A stretch of DNA of 64,000 nt from Terriglobus tenax (GTDB taxonomy: Bacteria > Acidobacteriota > Terriglobia > Terriglobales > Acidobacteriaceae), in assembly GCF_025685395.1 (NCBI RefSeq), contig NZ_JAGSYA010000003.1:372001-436000 (forward strand), written 5' to 3'. The notes below the pieces were generated by a model. It did no database searches and had not been told where the DNA came from. It saw only the letters and a list, made by a program, of their open reading frames with translations. Shown in pieces: positions 51,737 to 61,065 of the stretch (positions are counted from its first letter, which is position 1; each line of letters begins with the position of its first letter). The translations under genes were made by a program, and so were the position numbers.

Positions 51737-52720
51737 GTGCCAGTAAAGCTATGGAACGTGATCCTGGGATGCTTGATGATCCTTCTACCGAACTATGGAC
51801 GCTTGTCGTTTGCACAGACGGTTACGACTCCGGGGGGAAGCGCCGGGACGATTCCGAAGTTCACCGGGAGCTCTACGTTGGAGAATTCGGCGATCACGGA
51901 GTCGAACGGAGCCGTTGCGGTTGGAGCGGCAAATCCTCTCAATGATTTCTCGATCAATGTAGGAAGTGGCAGTGGTCACGGGTTGATCATAGGAACTCCT
52001 GAAGGGAGCTGGGGCAAGATTCTTGCGGGAGCTGGACAGTGGGCATTCAATCCGCTGGTCAAGACAGGGGATACGGCATTCATCTTTTCTAACGGTGGTA
52101 TGGACACCGGAGGGTACGTTCTCGCTCCATGGACTGGCAATATCATCGGATTGCGGATGACCAATGCCGGGAAGGTCGGTATTGGAACGGGCGACCCGGC
52201 TGAGAACCTCGATGTGGTTGGCAATATCAAGATCAGCGGAACCGGTGCACATCTCGTCTTCCCAAATGGCGAGACGCAGTCCGTTCCCTGGAACGGAACC
52301 ACGTGCGGTGGCGATTATGCGGAGTCGGTGGACGTAGCTGGAGATCGCAAGAGCTATGAGCCTGGCGATGTGCTCGTCATCGATTCGCACCATCCAGGAA
52401 GCTTCCTCAAATCCGCGGAGCCGTACGCTACGGGCGTGACTGGGATTTTCTCGACAAAACCTGGACTGACGGGACGGCGTCAGCTCACTCCTAAAAGCGA
52501 GGATGAGGTTCCCATGGCGATGATGGGGATCGTTCCAACCAAGGTGAGTGCGGAAAACGGTCCTATCCACCCGGGCGATCTCCTGGTGAGTTCGTCGACG
52601 CCGGGCTATGCCATGAAAGGCACGGATCGCTCAAAGATGCTGGGAGCTGTGATTGGCAAAGCTCTCGGTGAGCTCAACAAAGACACAGGCGTGATTGAAG
52701 TCGTCGTGACGCTGCAGTAG
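51737..52720 (+). CDS. Fibre-like surface protein, paralogue 3
   Basis: A 327-residue exported protein starting with GTG (signal LWNVILGCLMILLPNYGRLS). N-terminal repeats include SAITESNGAVAVGAANPLND, AGKVGIGTGDPAENLDVVG; the middle (GHGLIIGTPEGSWGKILAGA, GQWAFNPLVKTGDTAFIFSN) is unrelated to paralogues 1 and 2. The conserved C-terminal domain has WNGTTCGGDYAESVDVAGDR and YEPGDVLVIDSHH. It is followed 33 bases on by paralogue 4. Confidence 0.7.
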   Translation: MPVKLWNVILGCLMILLPNYGRLSFAQTVTTPGGSAGTIPKFTGSSTLENSAITESNGAVAVGAANPLNDFSINVGSGSGHGLIIGTPEGSWGKILAGAGQWAFNPLVKTGDTAFIFSNGGMDTGGYVLAPWTGNIIGLRMTNAGKVGIGTGDPAENLDVVGNIKISGTGAHLVFPNGETQSVPWNGTTCGGDYAESVDVAGDRKSYEPGDVLVIDSHHPGSFLKSAEPYATGVTGIFSTKPGLTGRRQLTPKSEDEVPMAMMGIVPTKVSAENGPIHPGDLLVSSSTPGYAMKGTDRSKMLGAVIGKALGELNKDTGVIEVVVTLQ

Positions 52721-52753
52721 TCATCCAAAATCGAGCGATATGGAGTTATTGAA

Positions 52754-53896
52754 ATGAAAGCTGGTCTGGTACAGGTTGCCTTAGCTCTTCTTTTAAGCGG
52801 GAGTGCCTTGGCTCAAAACACTTTTCCAACCACTGGCAATGTTGGTATCGGAACGACTTCGCCAGTAACCACGCTCGACGTCAATGGCGCGGTGCGCTCG
52901 TCCGGGACATCAGGCTTCGTATTCTCATCGAACTCGTATGTCTGGCTTAAGGAGACCTGGGGCTTGAATGTGGGCCTGGGTGGCGACGACGCATCTTATT
53001 CTGCGAATTTTGTTACCCAATCGGGTAACAGCGTCATGAATGTTCGGGCGGATGGGCGTGTCGGCATCGGAACGACTAATCCAAAAGGTCTGCTTGAAAT
53101 TGGAGGCTCTAATAACGTCGGTGGCTTTATTGTAAGTACCGCGAATTTGGACGAGAGGGTTACTGCGAACACCATGGACTTTCTGAAAAATAGCGCGAAG
53201 CTACTAACTGGCTGGAACCGAAGCGGAGGAAATGGTGAAGCCGACTTCATGACGAATCGAGGCGCTGGAGATTCTGGAGGCTTTGCGTTTTATGACGTGG
53301 CGAACGATGGAACGGTTAATCAACTCTTCCGCGTACATGGCAACGGGAATTTCGGGATCGGTGTTAATTCACCTTCAGCCCGTCTAGATGTGGCTGGCAA
53401 TATCCGAATTAATGCAGCCGGAGCACACATGATATTTGCCGATAATACCGTTCAATCGACAGCCTGGAACGGGACGACGTGCGGTGGCGACTACGCGGAG
53501 TCAGTGGACGTTGTGGGTGACCGCAAGAGCTATGAGCCTGGTGATGTGCTTGTGATCGACCGTGCTTCTCCTGACAAGTTTGTTCATTCGCTGCAGCCCT
53601 ACTCGAGGCTCGTCGCCGGGATCTATTCGACCAAGCCTGGGTTGACGGGGCGCCGCCAGGGGCTTGCCGTAACCGGCGAAGAGGTTCCCATGGCGATGCT
53701 GGGCATTGTGCCAACCAAGGTAAGCGCGGAGAACGGAGCGATCGATGTGGGCGACCTTCTGGTCTCGTCTGCTACCGAAGGCTATGCAATGAGAGGAACC
53801 GACGCCAGCAAGATGATGGGCGCGGTGATTGGAAAGGCCATGGGCAAACTGGACTCTGGTAAAGGCGTGATTGAAGTGCTGGTATCGCTGCAGTAG
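52754..53896 (+). CDS. Fibre-like surface protein, paralogue 4
   Basis: A 380-residue exported protein (signal MKAGLVQVALALLLSGSALA). It has four GNVGIGTTSP-type repeats: TGNVGIGTTSPVTTLDVNG, DGRVGIGTTNPKGLLEIGG, HGNGNFGIGVNSPSARLDVA among them, separated by variable strands. The conserved C-terminal domain has WNGTTCGGDYAESVDVVGDR, YEPGDVLVIDRAS and MMGAVIGKAMGKL. It ends 23 bases before paralogue 5. Confidence 0.7.
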   Translation: MKAGLVQVALALLLSGSALAQNTFPTTGNVGIGTTSPVTTLDVNGAVRSSGTSGFVFSSNSYVWLKETWGLNVGLGGDDASYSANFVTQSGNSVMNVRADGRVGIGTTNPKGLLEIGGSNNVGGFIVSTANLDERVTANTMDFLKNSAKLLTGWNRSGGNGEADFMTNRGAGDSGGFAFYDVANDGTVNQLFRVHGNGNFGIGVNSPSARLDVAGNIRINAAGAHMIFADNTVQSTAWNGTTCGGDYAESVDVVGDRKSYEPGDVLVIDRASPDKFVHSLQPYSRLVAGIYSTKPGLTGRRQGLAVTGEEVPMAMLGIVPTKVSAENGAIDVGDLLVSSATEGYAMRGTDASKMMGAVIGKAMGKLDSGKGVIEVLVSLQ

Positions 53897-53919
53897 AAAC
53901 GGTGCAAAAAGGGAAAGTA

Positions 53920-55053
53920 ATGCGCAAGCTTTTTATTACAGCGGGATTTTGTGGAGCGGTTCTTACAGGCCAGGCGGCGGCTCAGGTCACTTTGGCCCGG
54001 CAACCCTTGTGGCTTGCTGGTGGTGGTGATTGCAATCACGCGGTCTATAGCAATTACTCGAGCCCTTGCAGTGACACGTCGCCGACGGGAAGCAACGATT
54101 CCGAATACTTTAGCTACTTTGGTGGATTGGTCTTTCAGCCGCGGTTGGGAGGACAGCCGTCTTACTTTACTCCAACAGGAAATTTCGTTCTCCATGGCAG
54201 CGCGAATATTTCGGGCATTATGACGGCCATATCGATTGAGGCACACAGTGCGGATTTAGGGCAGAACGCAGGTGATTCGCAAACGCTTCTTTCTTTACAG
54301 GCCAACAATGCAAATTTGGGTCAGCTAATTTTTAGCCAAATACGCAACAGTAACGGTGGATATTGGGACACTGCGACGACGAGAATTCGTCAGAGAACCG
54401 ATGTTACCGACCAGGGCTATATCGATTTCAACCCGTCAAACGGTGCCTACGGGATGGCGTTTGGCTCTGGCAGCAACGAGTATATGCGGCTGATCGCAGG
54501 TAATGTCGGCATTGGGACAGGTATGCCGACTGCGAGGCTGGAAGTGAACGGTCCGCTGAAGCTAACTGCTGGTACGGGCGCCTCGATGACTTATTCCGAT
54601 GGCACGGTACAGTCGACGGCCTGGAACGGCACGACGTGCGGTGGTGATTATGCGGAGTCAGTCGATATCGTAGGTGACCGTAAGGCGTATGAACCGGGCG
54701 ACGTCCTGGTAATTGATACCAAAGTCGAAGGTAGTTTCGTGAAGTCATCCGAACCCTATTCGACTGCGGTGATGGGAATCTATTCGACTAAGCCGGGCTT
54801 GACCGGTCGCAGGCAGTTGACGCCGAAGAGCGAAGAAGAAATTCCGATGGCGATGATTGGCATCGTGCCGACGAAGGTGACAACGGAGAACGGGCCGATT
54901 AGGCCGGGTGATCTGCTGGTGACTTCGTCCACTCCCGGATATGCGATGAAAGGGACGGACCGTTCGAGGCTGATGGGAGCTGTGATTGGCAAGGCCATGG
55001 GACATTTGGATTTAGGTAGAGGTTTGATTGAAGCGGGAGTTACGCTACAGTAG
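53920..55053 (+). CDS. Fibre-like surface protein, paralogue 5
   Basis: A 377-residue exported protein (signal RKLFITAGFCGAVLTGQAAA). Its N-terminal half is most unlike the others (no early GIGT repeat; SPCSDTSPTGSNDSEYFSYF), but QLIFSQIRNSNGGYWDTATT, TRIRQRTDVTDQGYIDFNPS and NGAYGMAFGSG match the middle of paralogue 1, suggesting exchange between them. The conserved domain reads WNGTTCGGDYAESVDIVGDR. GGGAAAG precedes the ATG at 53920; a GTG at 53902 is possible. Confidence 0.68.
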   Translation: MRKLFITAGFCGAVLTGQAAAQVTLARQPLWLAGGGDCNHAVYSNYSSPCSDTSPTGSNDSEYFSYFGGLVFQPRLGGQPSYFTPTGNFVLHGSANISGIMTAISIEAHSADLGQNAGDSQTLLSLQANNANLGQLIFSQIRNSNGGYWDTATTRIRQRTDVTDQGYIDFNPSNGAYGMAFGSGSNEYMRLIAGNVGIGTGMPTARLEVNGPLKLTAGTGASMTYSDGTVQSTAWNGTTCGGDYAESVDIVGDRKAYEPGDVLVIDTKVEGSFVKSSEPYSTAVMGIYSTKPGLTGRRQLTPKSEEEIPMAMIGIVPTKVTTENGPIRPGDLLVTSSTPGYAMKGTDRSRLMGAVIGKAMGHLDLGRGLIEAGVTLQ

Positions 55054-55240
55054 CAGATTCGACAGACAATTTTGTAGATAATTCCATTGATCCTTATCGC
55101 TTCTTATGGCCGGACTGCCGCGCTGGTTCTAGATGTGCTTTATCGAAATAGTTTTGCGGTGTTTCAATCAAATTAGGTTAGATAATAACCCCTTGCGATA
55201 TGGCGATGAAATAAGAGAAATCACCGGAGTTTTACACGTT

Positions 55241-58200
55241 ATGCATAAGAATATGAAATATAACAACGTTTTTCGTCGATACAATTTTCTTGTTCTGCTT
55301 TATGTGTTATTTTGGAGCTTTGATGCTCACATGTTCGGCCAACAGAGCTCTGACGAAGAACTTGGAATAAAACCATTTGCTATTTATCATGGCGGTGAGA
55401 TTGACCAAGTGAATCTCGGTACCGGGTCACTGTTTGTCAAGATTCCTCTTTTCAGTTTGCCTCAACGTGGTAATGCTCTCGGTCTGTCGTATTCGTTGTA
55501 TTACAACCTGAGGCATGTCAAGTCTTATAAGCAAACATGTGCCGGGGCGGGTGAGTCCCAGGTCTGCCATGACATCCTAACGTGGCGAGGCGGCGGTGGA
55601 ATGTCCGTTCGAGAAGATCACTATTTTGGAGGCGCGAAGTCAAACCTAAACCTTAGGCAGTGGCTAGCCTGTTATCAGGAGAAGGATGCGCCAGGGGTAT
55701 GTGCTGCTCCGGGAAGCCATCTCACGGCGTCAACTCCATATTGGTTTTATTATGTCGAGGATGCAACAGGAGCACGCCACTATGGTGGCGAACGTGCGCC
55801 GGGCATATGGCAAGCTGTGGATGGTACTGGATTTCAAATTGATCTCAACCGGGGGATTGTCATAAATGATGAAGGAGTTGCAACACCTTTTATCGACCCA
55901 GGTTCAAACGGAACGTCGATTCTTTATGACCCCGTTACTGGAGCACCTAAACTCCAGTGCTATCGGACTGATTTGAATGGCAACTCAATCTGTGCGGATC
56001 AGATGGATACAATGGGAAGAACTATCCCGACAGAGACAGCGACTTCCAACCTTTCACGATGCGCCTCGTTCGGTGCTCGAACGACTACCTTGGCTGCAGA
56101 ATGGCATGTGCCAATGGCGGGCGGAAATATCGGCATATACACAGAGTGTTTTGCGACGATTTCGGTGGTCAATTATATAAATTACTCAACGAACGACGAT
56201 CCTATTACCCAATCTGGCGATCTAAAGTTCATGCAAGCATTAGTACTACCGGATGGTACGGCTTGGCAGTTTGAATATTCGGATGGGAGCGGAGACTTGA
56301 CTAAGATCACCTTCCCGACCGGCGGCACGATTGCGTACACTACAACCCAAACTCAGTTCCCTGAACCGTCCCAAGTCCTCTCACGTACATCCAACGCAAT
56401 GGATGGCATCGGGCCTCAGCAGACGACTTATTCATATGCGTATCCGGATGGCATTCATCTTCAGGCTGTTGTCAGCAATCCGGATGGCGATACGGTCACA
56501 GATTTTGCCTGCATCGGTGGGACATCTGGAATGTGTTCAAACTACCCCAGCGACGTAAAGAGCTATCAAGGATCAGCTTTGACTGGAACTTTACTCAAGA
56601 CGGTTCACACCGAATACTTTACCTATACTGTGACTGGTGCTGCGGGCGGACTAGTATCATTACCATATCGAGTTGACACTACTCTCGATAACGGATTAAC
56701 TACCAGAACGACCAAAGTCTACGATGCAGGATTCGATTATTTTGCAACTACTGACCATGTTGAGTCATACCATGCTCCATACGGCAAAGTCATTCAGCAG
56801 AGCGATTTTGGTTATGGTTCAGGTGCTCCGGGAGCTCTCATTCGTGTCACCGAGACGGATTGGGCCGCCCTCTCGAATACACTATCTAGCGCTAGTAGTT
56901 ATTTAGCTAACAATTTAATTTCACTTCCATCGCAGATTACAGTAAGGCTTCCGAATCAGACAATCGCGTCTCAAACTAAATACTCCTACGACACCGAAAA
57001 TTTACAACCTTCAGCGGTTACCATTCAACACTCCCTTACGCCGATAGGAGGTGACTATCGAGGCAATGTAACATCCGTGTCGCGCCTATCAGGTGCCACG
57101 CAAGTAAGTACTCAGACCTGCCCCAAAACAGGACTTTCGGCAACGACGAGCATTAAATACTATGACACCGGTGTCGTATACCAAGACATTGATGCTTGTG
57201 GTCATACAACAAGCCATGAATACAGCCCTTTGTATATCGGCGCATATAAAACCTCCACAACAAATGCTTTTGGCCAAACTTCAAATGCTGCGTTTGACTT
57301 CAATTCGGGACAACCGATAAGCATTACGGATCCAAATAACCAAATCACTACTTACGGATACAACGATCCACTCGGAAGGCTTCGCTTTGTAAACAAGCCA
57401 GACGCTGGCCGGATCGATATAAATTACACGGCAACGACAGCAACCATTGACACACAAATTGATAGTTCTCGACACGCGACAACCACAGTGATCGTTGATG
57501 GATTTGGTAGAAAAGAAAAAATTCAACGTTCCGTGCCCGGAGGCGTCACCTATCAATTGACCCAGTACGATTTTGCTGGCCGCCCAAAGTTCTCCTGGAA
57601 CCCGAGTTCGTGTGACCCTCAAATTGCTTCAACTTGTCCTGAAGCCACATGGGGTAAGACCGAGTATAGATACGATGCACTTGGGCGAAACACTTATGTC
57701 TATAATTCTGACGCCACGTTTAAAAAATGGGTGTACCAAGGCAATATTGTCGATGAATATGACGAGGCAAATCACCACTGGAAGCGTACAATAGACGCGC
57801 TAGGACGTCTTGTCCGGGTTTTGGAGCCGGATCCGGCAACGAACACTCCTTCCTTACAGACAGATTATGATTATGACGTTCTTGGCTCGTTGCGCGGAGT
57901 AATACAGGCGGGAAGTACCCAGGCCAGAAATTTCATCTACGATTCGCTATCACGACAACTCTGGTCCCAGAATCCCGAAACTGGACTGATCTGTTACGGG
58001 CATGGAGATGGGACTGAGGCTGGTTGTCAGGCTGACGGATACGATGCAAACGGGAATCTCCTTTACAAGACGGATGCTCGTGGTGTGACGGTCAATTATT
58101 CGTACGATGCGTTGAATCGTCTGGTGTCGAAGACGTATAGCAATGACCCGGCGAATACCCCATCGACCTGCTATCAGTACGATTCCACTTCTGTCGGATA

Positions 58201-58660
58201 TCCAAATGGAAATTTCATCGGTCGCTTGACGCATGAATGGACGCAGTTGGGGGCTTGTTCGCCGACTTTGCCTTCGGGTGACGTGAAGACGCGGCGGTCG
58301 GTTCGTAAGTATGACGCGATGGGGCGGGTGAAGGTGGAGGAGCGGTGTGTGATGGCCAATTGCACGACTTCCACCAATCCTTTCACGCTGCACTTTGATT
58401 ATGATCTGGCCGGCAATCTCACAGAATATGACAACGGTATTCGCAACCTCACGCTCACGCAGGCATACGATTCTGCCGGTCGTTTGAATAAGGTGACCAG
58501 CAGTGCGTATGATGCGACGCATCCGAACACGCTTTACAACATAAGTGGTTTCTTCCCGAACGGTGTTCCTTCGGTCTTTGATCTTGGGTTGCATTTGAAT
58601 ACGACCCAGGGTCTTGATAACCGTCTTCGTCCTACGACTCTGAACGTGGTGGTGAAGTAA
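55241..58660 (+). CDS. Rhs/YD-repeat protein, N-terminal piece
   Basis: A 1139-residue exported protein. A membrane/signal segment (YNFLVLLYVLFWSFDAHMFG) precedes LGIKPFAIYHGGEIDQVNLG and TGSLFVKIPLFSLPQRGNAL, the typical opening of acidobacterial Rhs proteins. YD-type repeats fill the rest (YSYDTENLQPSAV, YRYDALGRNTYVYNSDATF, YDALNRLVSKTYSNDPAN, YDYDVLGSLRGVIQAG). There is no Rhs core or toxin end: it stops after TTQGLDNRLRPTTLNVVVK, and the next gene starts on its stop codon (TAATG). Together they would form one cocoon, as TcB with TcC. The first 2.8 kb are AT-richer than the last 0.6 kb. Confidence 0.75.
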   Translation: MHKNMKYNNVFRRYNFLVLLYVLFWSFDAHMFGQQSSDEELGIKPFAIYHGGEIDQVNLGTGSLFVKIPLFSLPQRGNALGLSYSLYYNLRHVKSYKQTCAGAGESQVCHDILTWRGGGGMSVREDHYFGGAKSNLNLRQWLACYQEKDAPGVCAAPGSHLTASTPYWFYYVEDATGARHYGGERAPGIWQAVDGTGFQIDLNRGIVINDEGVATPFIDPGSNGTSILYDPVTGAPKLQCYRTDLNGNSICADQMDTMGRTIPTETATSNLSRCASFGARTTTLAAEWHVPMAGGNIGIYTECFATISVVNYINYSTNDDPITQSGDLKFMQALVLPDGTAWQFEYSDGSGDLTKITFPTGGTIAYTTTQTQFPEPSQVLSRTSNAMDGIGPQQTTYSYAYPDGIHLQAVVSNPDGDTVTDFACIGGTSGMCSNYPSDVKSYQGSALTGTLLKTVHTEYFTYTVTGAAGGLVSLPYRVDTTLDNGLTTRTTKVYDAGFDYFATTDHVESYHAPYGKVIQQSDFGYGSGAPGALIRVTETDWAALSNTLSSASSYLANNLISLPSQITVRLPNQTIASQTKYSYDTENLQPSAVTIQHSLTPIGGDYRGNVTSVSRLSGATQVSTQTCPKTGLSATTSIKYYDTGVVYQDIDACGHTTSHEYSPLYIGAYKTSTTNAFGQTSNAAFDFNSGQPISITDPNNQITTYGYNDPLGRLRFVNKPDAGRIDINYTATTATIDTQIDSSRHATTTVIVDGFGRKEKIQRSVPGGVTYQLTQYDFAGRPKFSWNPSSCDPQIASTCPEATWGKTEYRYDALGRNTYVYNSDATFKKWVYQGNIVDEYDEANHHWKRTIDALGRLVRVLEPDPATNTPSLQTDYDYDVLGSLRGVIQAGSTQARNFIYDSLSRQLWSQNPETGLICYGHGDGTEAGCQADGYDANGNLLYKTDARGVTVNYSYDALNRLVSKTYSNDPANTPSTCYQYDSTSVGYPNGNFIGRLTHEWTQLGACSPTLPSGDVKTRRSVRKYDAMGRVKVEERCVMANCTTSTNPFTLHFDYDLAGNLTEYDNGIRNLTLTQAYDSAGRLNKVTSSAYDATHPNTLYNISGFFPNGVPSVFDLGLHLNTTQGLDNRLRPTTLNVVVK

Positions 58661-61065
58661 TGAAGACTTTTTCCCGGGTTCACCAATCAGCAAAACTGTT
58701 GTTATCCCTCCTGCTTCTTGGGGTAAGCGCATTGGCACAGACCACGGCGACGGTCACTGTGCTTGGGGGAGAGCAGTCTTCCGGAGGAGTTTGGGATAGC
58801 GGAGATGTCACGGTCGTCGTGGCGGGGACGAATGGCAGTTCTTTGAGCCGTACAGTCCCATATGGCCAATTTTCCACCCCAGCGTCAGTTGCTGCCGGAC
58901 TTGCCGCACTGATCTCACGCGAATGCTATGGTGTGGCCAGTGCCAAGGCTGATGGTGCGGTGATTACGTTCCGTCTGCGGTATGCGACGGCTGCGCCCAT
59001 CAGCATTACGGCGGGAACGCCGCATTGGGATGGAGCGCATTTTACAAATGCGTCCTTCAGCTTCAGCGCGCAACAGACGGTTAGTTCTACGCAGGTGATG
59101 TTGGCGGGCAATACTGGCGAGTTGGTTGCGCCGAACACTCAGATCAGCCTAACAGCCAATATTGCTCAAAATGGGGCTACCGGTGCGATCGAATTCTATG
59201 ACCGCGGCGCGCTGCTGGGTACCAGTGTCATCAGTGGGGCCCAGGCCAGCTATACCACTCCGCCGCTGGCGGTTGGGGCGCATGAGTTGTATGCCAAGTA
59301 CACTGGCGATAGCAGCTATGCCGCCAGCACTTCGAACACCGTGTATGCCACGGCTGCGAACCACTCCGGGCCGGCGGTTGGCACATCGATGTACTGGTAC
59401 AGCATTACGGACAGCTCGAACAACAGTGGCTATGCAGCCAATGGAAATGTTGTGGCGTATAACGATGCGGTGATGGGCCAATGGAACTTCGGATACGACA
59501 GCCTGAATCGTCTTACCAGTGGGAATGCACAGACGGGGCCTGTTCCATCGCAGGTGGGTCAGTATTTTTGCTGGAGCTATGATTCGTTCGGCAACCGGTT
59601 GTCTCAGTCTTCGTCTGCTCAATTTTTTTCTACGGCCAACGGAAGTACATGTCAGGCGACGGGAGCTTTGCTCAGCAATATTCTTACGACTCCTGGAGAT
59701 GACAACCGTCTCACGAGTACGAATACTCCTGGTTTCACGTTCTCACCTGATTATGATGCGGCGGGCAACGTGAAAAACGATGGGCACAACTCGTACCTTT
59801 ATGACGCTGAGGGGCGTGTCTGTGCGGTTGCGCCAAGCTTTGGCGGAATGCTGCAGTATATCTATGACGCCGAGGGGCGGCGTGTGGCTAAAGGCACCAT
59901 TACGAGCTGGAGCTGCGACTTAGGCAGCAACGGGTTTATTCAGACAGCGGCATATATTGATGGGCCTGGCGGCGAACAGATGACGGAGATGGACGTAGCC
60001 GCCGGCGGATCGATGACGTGGAAGCACACGAATGTGTTTGCCGCCGGCAAGCTGATTGCGACCTACCAGAACGACAATGGTGGGACGAGTCCTGCTGCGG
60101 GGAATCTGCATTTTGCGTTGAATGACTGGCTGGGGACGAAGCGGGTCCAGACAACATATGACGGGACAGTTGAAAATCCCAATGGAGCGAACGCCTGGGT
60201 TAGCCTACCGTTTGGTGATATGCCGTCAACGGGGGTCCAGCCGAATGGGTATGCTGCTCCTGATGCTACGGAGCAACACTTCACCGGCAAAGAACGGGAT
60301 ACCGAATCGGGGCTCGACTACTTCGGGGCCAGGTACTACGGCTCGAACATGGGCCGCTGGATGAGTCCGGACTGGGCGGAGAAGCCGGAAGCTGTGCCGT
60401 ACTCCGATCTGGCCGATCCGCAGAGCCTCAATCTCTATGGGTATGTCAGGAATAATCCGCTCAGCCATGCTGATGCTGATGGCCACTGTGACCAGAATGG
60501 GCAGAACTGCTCTCTATGGGATCATGTAGCGGGAACTGTAGCTGGAGTTCTGAACGTCATTCCTCAGACAGTGAACATGGTGAATAGCACCGTCAATGCG
60601 GTCATTTCTCCCGTGACGTCTTACCAGTTTCCGCTGATGGACGAAATACAATCTGATGCACATGCAAGTGCAGGTGGTATGGCAACAGGTCAGATGGCGC
60701 AGATGCTGGTTCCAGTCGGTGATCTGGCTGAAGGAGCTCAGATCACAAGGAATGCTCTGCAGGGAGCCGCAGGCGAAGCTAAGGTGGGCGCTGAGCTGGT
60801 CTCAGAAGGCAAAACCATCGTCGGAAGCCAAGTCGGAGTACAGACGGACAAGGGGTTGCGAGTGGTGGACCATCTGGTTCAAGATGGTGGCAAACTGAGT
60901 GCCGTTGAGGTGAAAACCGGAGGAGCGACTCGCAATGCGTCCCAACTAGCAAAAGATGCATCGATGGAGAGCAACGGCGGAAAGATCGTTGGAAAGAATG
61001 CGCCTGCCAATCTTCGCGGCCAAACGGTGAAAATACCAACTGAGGTAAGAAAGCCACAGCAATGA
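58660..61065 (+). CDS. Rhs protein, core piece with PD-(D/E)XK-like toxin end
   Basis: An 801-residue exported protein with its own signal peptide (KLLLSLLLLGVSALAQ). An Ig-like domain (about 147-230: TGAIEFYDRGALLGTSVISG, LAVGAHELYAKYTGDSSYAA) precedes YD repeats (FGYDSLNRLTSGNAQTG, YLYDAEGRVCAVAPSFGG, YIYDAEGRRVAKGTI). The Rhs core is at about 540-610 (HFTGKERDTESGLDYFGARY, SLNLYGYVRNNPLSHADADG). After it, about residue 700 onward, a short domain reads RVVDHLVQDGGKLSAVEVKT, a D-x(n)-ExK arrangement of PD-(D/E)XK nucleases. It overlaps the next gene by ATGA. The nuclease assignment is from motif only. Confidence 0.75.
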   Translation: MKTFSRVHQSAKLLLSLLLLGVSALAQTTATVTVLGGEQSSGGVWDSGDVTVVVAGTNGSSLSRTVPYGQFSTPASVAAGLAALISRECYGVASAKADGAVITFRLRYATAAPISITAGTPHWDGAHFTNASFSFSAQQTVSSTQVMLAGNTGELVAPNTQISLTANIAQNGATGAIEFYDRGALLGTSVISGAQASYTTPPLAVGAHELYAKYTGDSSYAASTSNTVYATAANHSGPAVGTSMYWYSITDSSNNSGYAANGNVVAYNDAVMGQWNFGYDSLNRLTSGNAQTGPVPSQVGQYFCWSYDSFGNRLSQSSSAQFFSTANGSTCQATGALLSNILTTPGDDNRLTSTNTPGFTFSPDYDAAGNVKNDGHNSYLYDAEGRVCAVAPSFGGMLQYIYDAEGRRVAKGTITSWSCDLGSNGFIQTAAYIDGPGGEQMTEMDVAAGGSMTWKHTNVFAAGKLIATYQNDNGGTSPAAGNLHFALNDWLGTKRVQTTYDGTVENPNGANAWVSLPFGDMPSTGVQPNGYAAPDATEQHFTGKERDTESGLDYFGARYYGSNMGRWMSPDWAEKPEAVPYSDLADPQSLNLYGYVRNNPLSHADADGHCDQNGQNCSLWDHVAGTVAGVLNVIPQTVNMVNSTVNAVISPVTSYQFPLMDEIQSDAHASAGGMATGQMAQMLVPVGDLAEGAQITRNALQGAAGEAKVGAELVSEGKTIVGSQVGVQTDKGLRVVDHLVQDGGKLSAVEVKTGGATRNASQLAKDASMESNGGKIVGKNAPANLRGQTVKIPTEVRKPQQ

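Noticed and set aside
49229-55053. Prophage tail module
   Set aside because: The fibre-like proteins have signal peptides, and no portal, capsid, baseplate, lysis or terminase gene is present.
58640-58680. A frameshift splitting one Rhs gene
   Set aside because: The second ORF opens with a proper signal peptide and an Ig-like domain, which would not be expected in the middle of a single Rhs chain.
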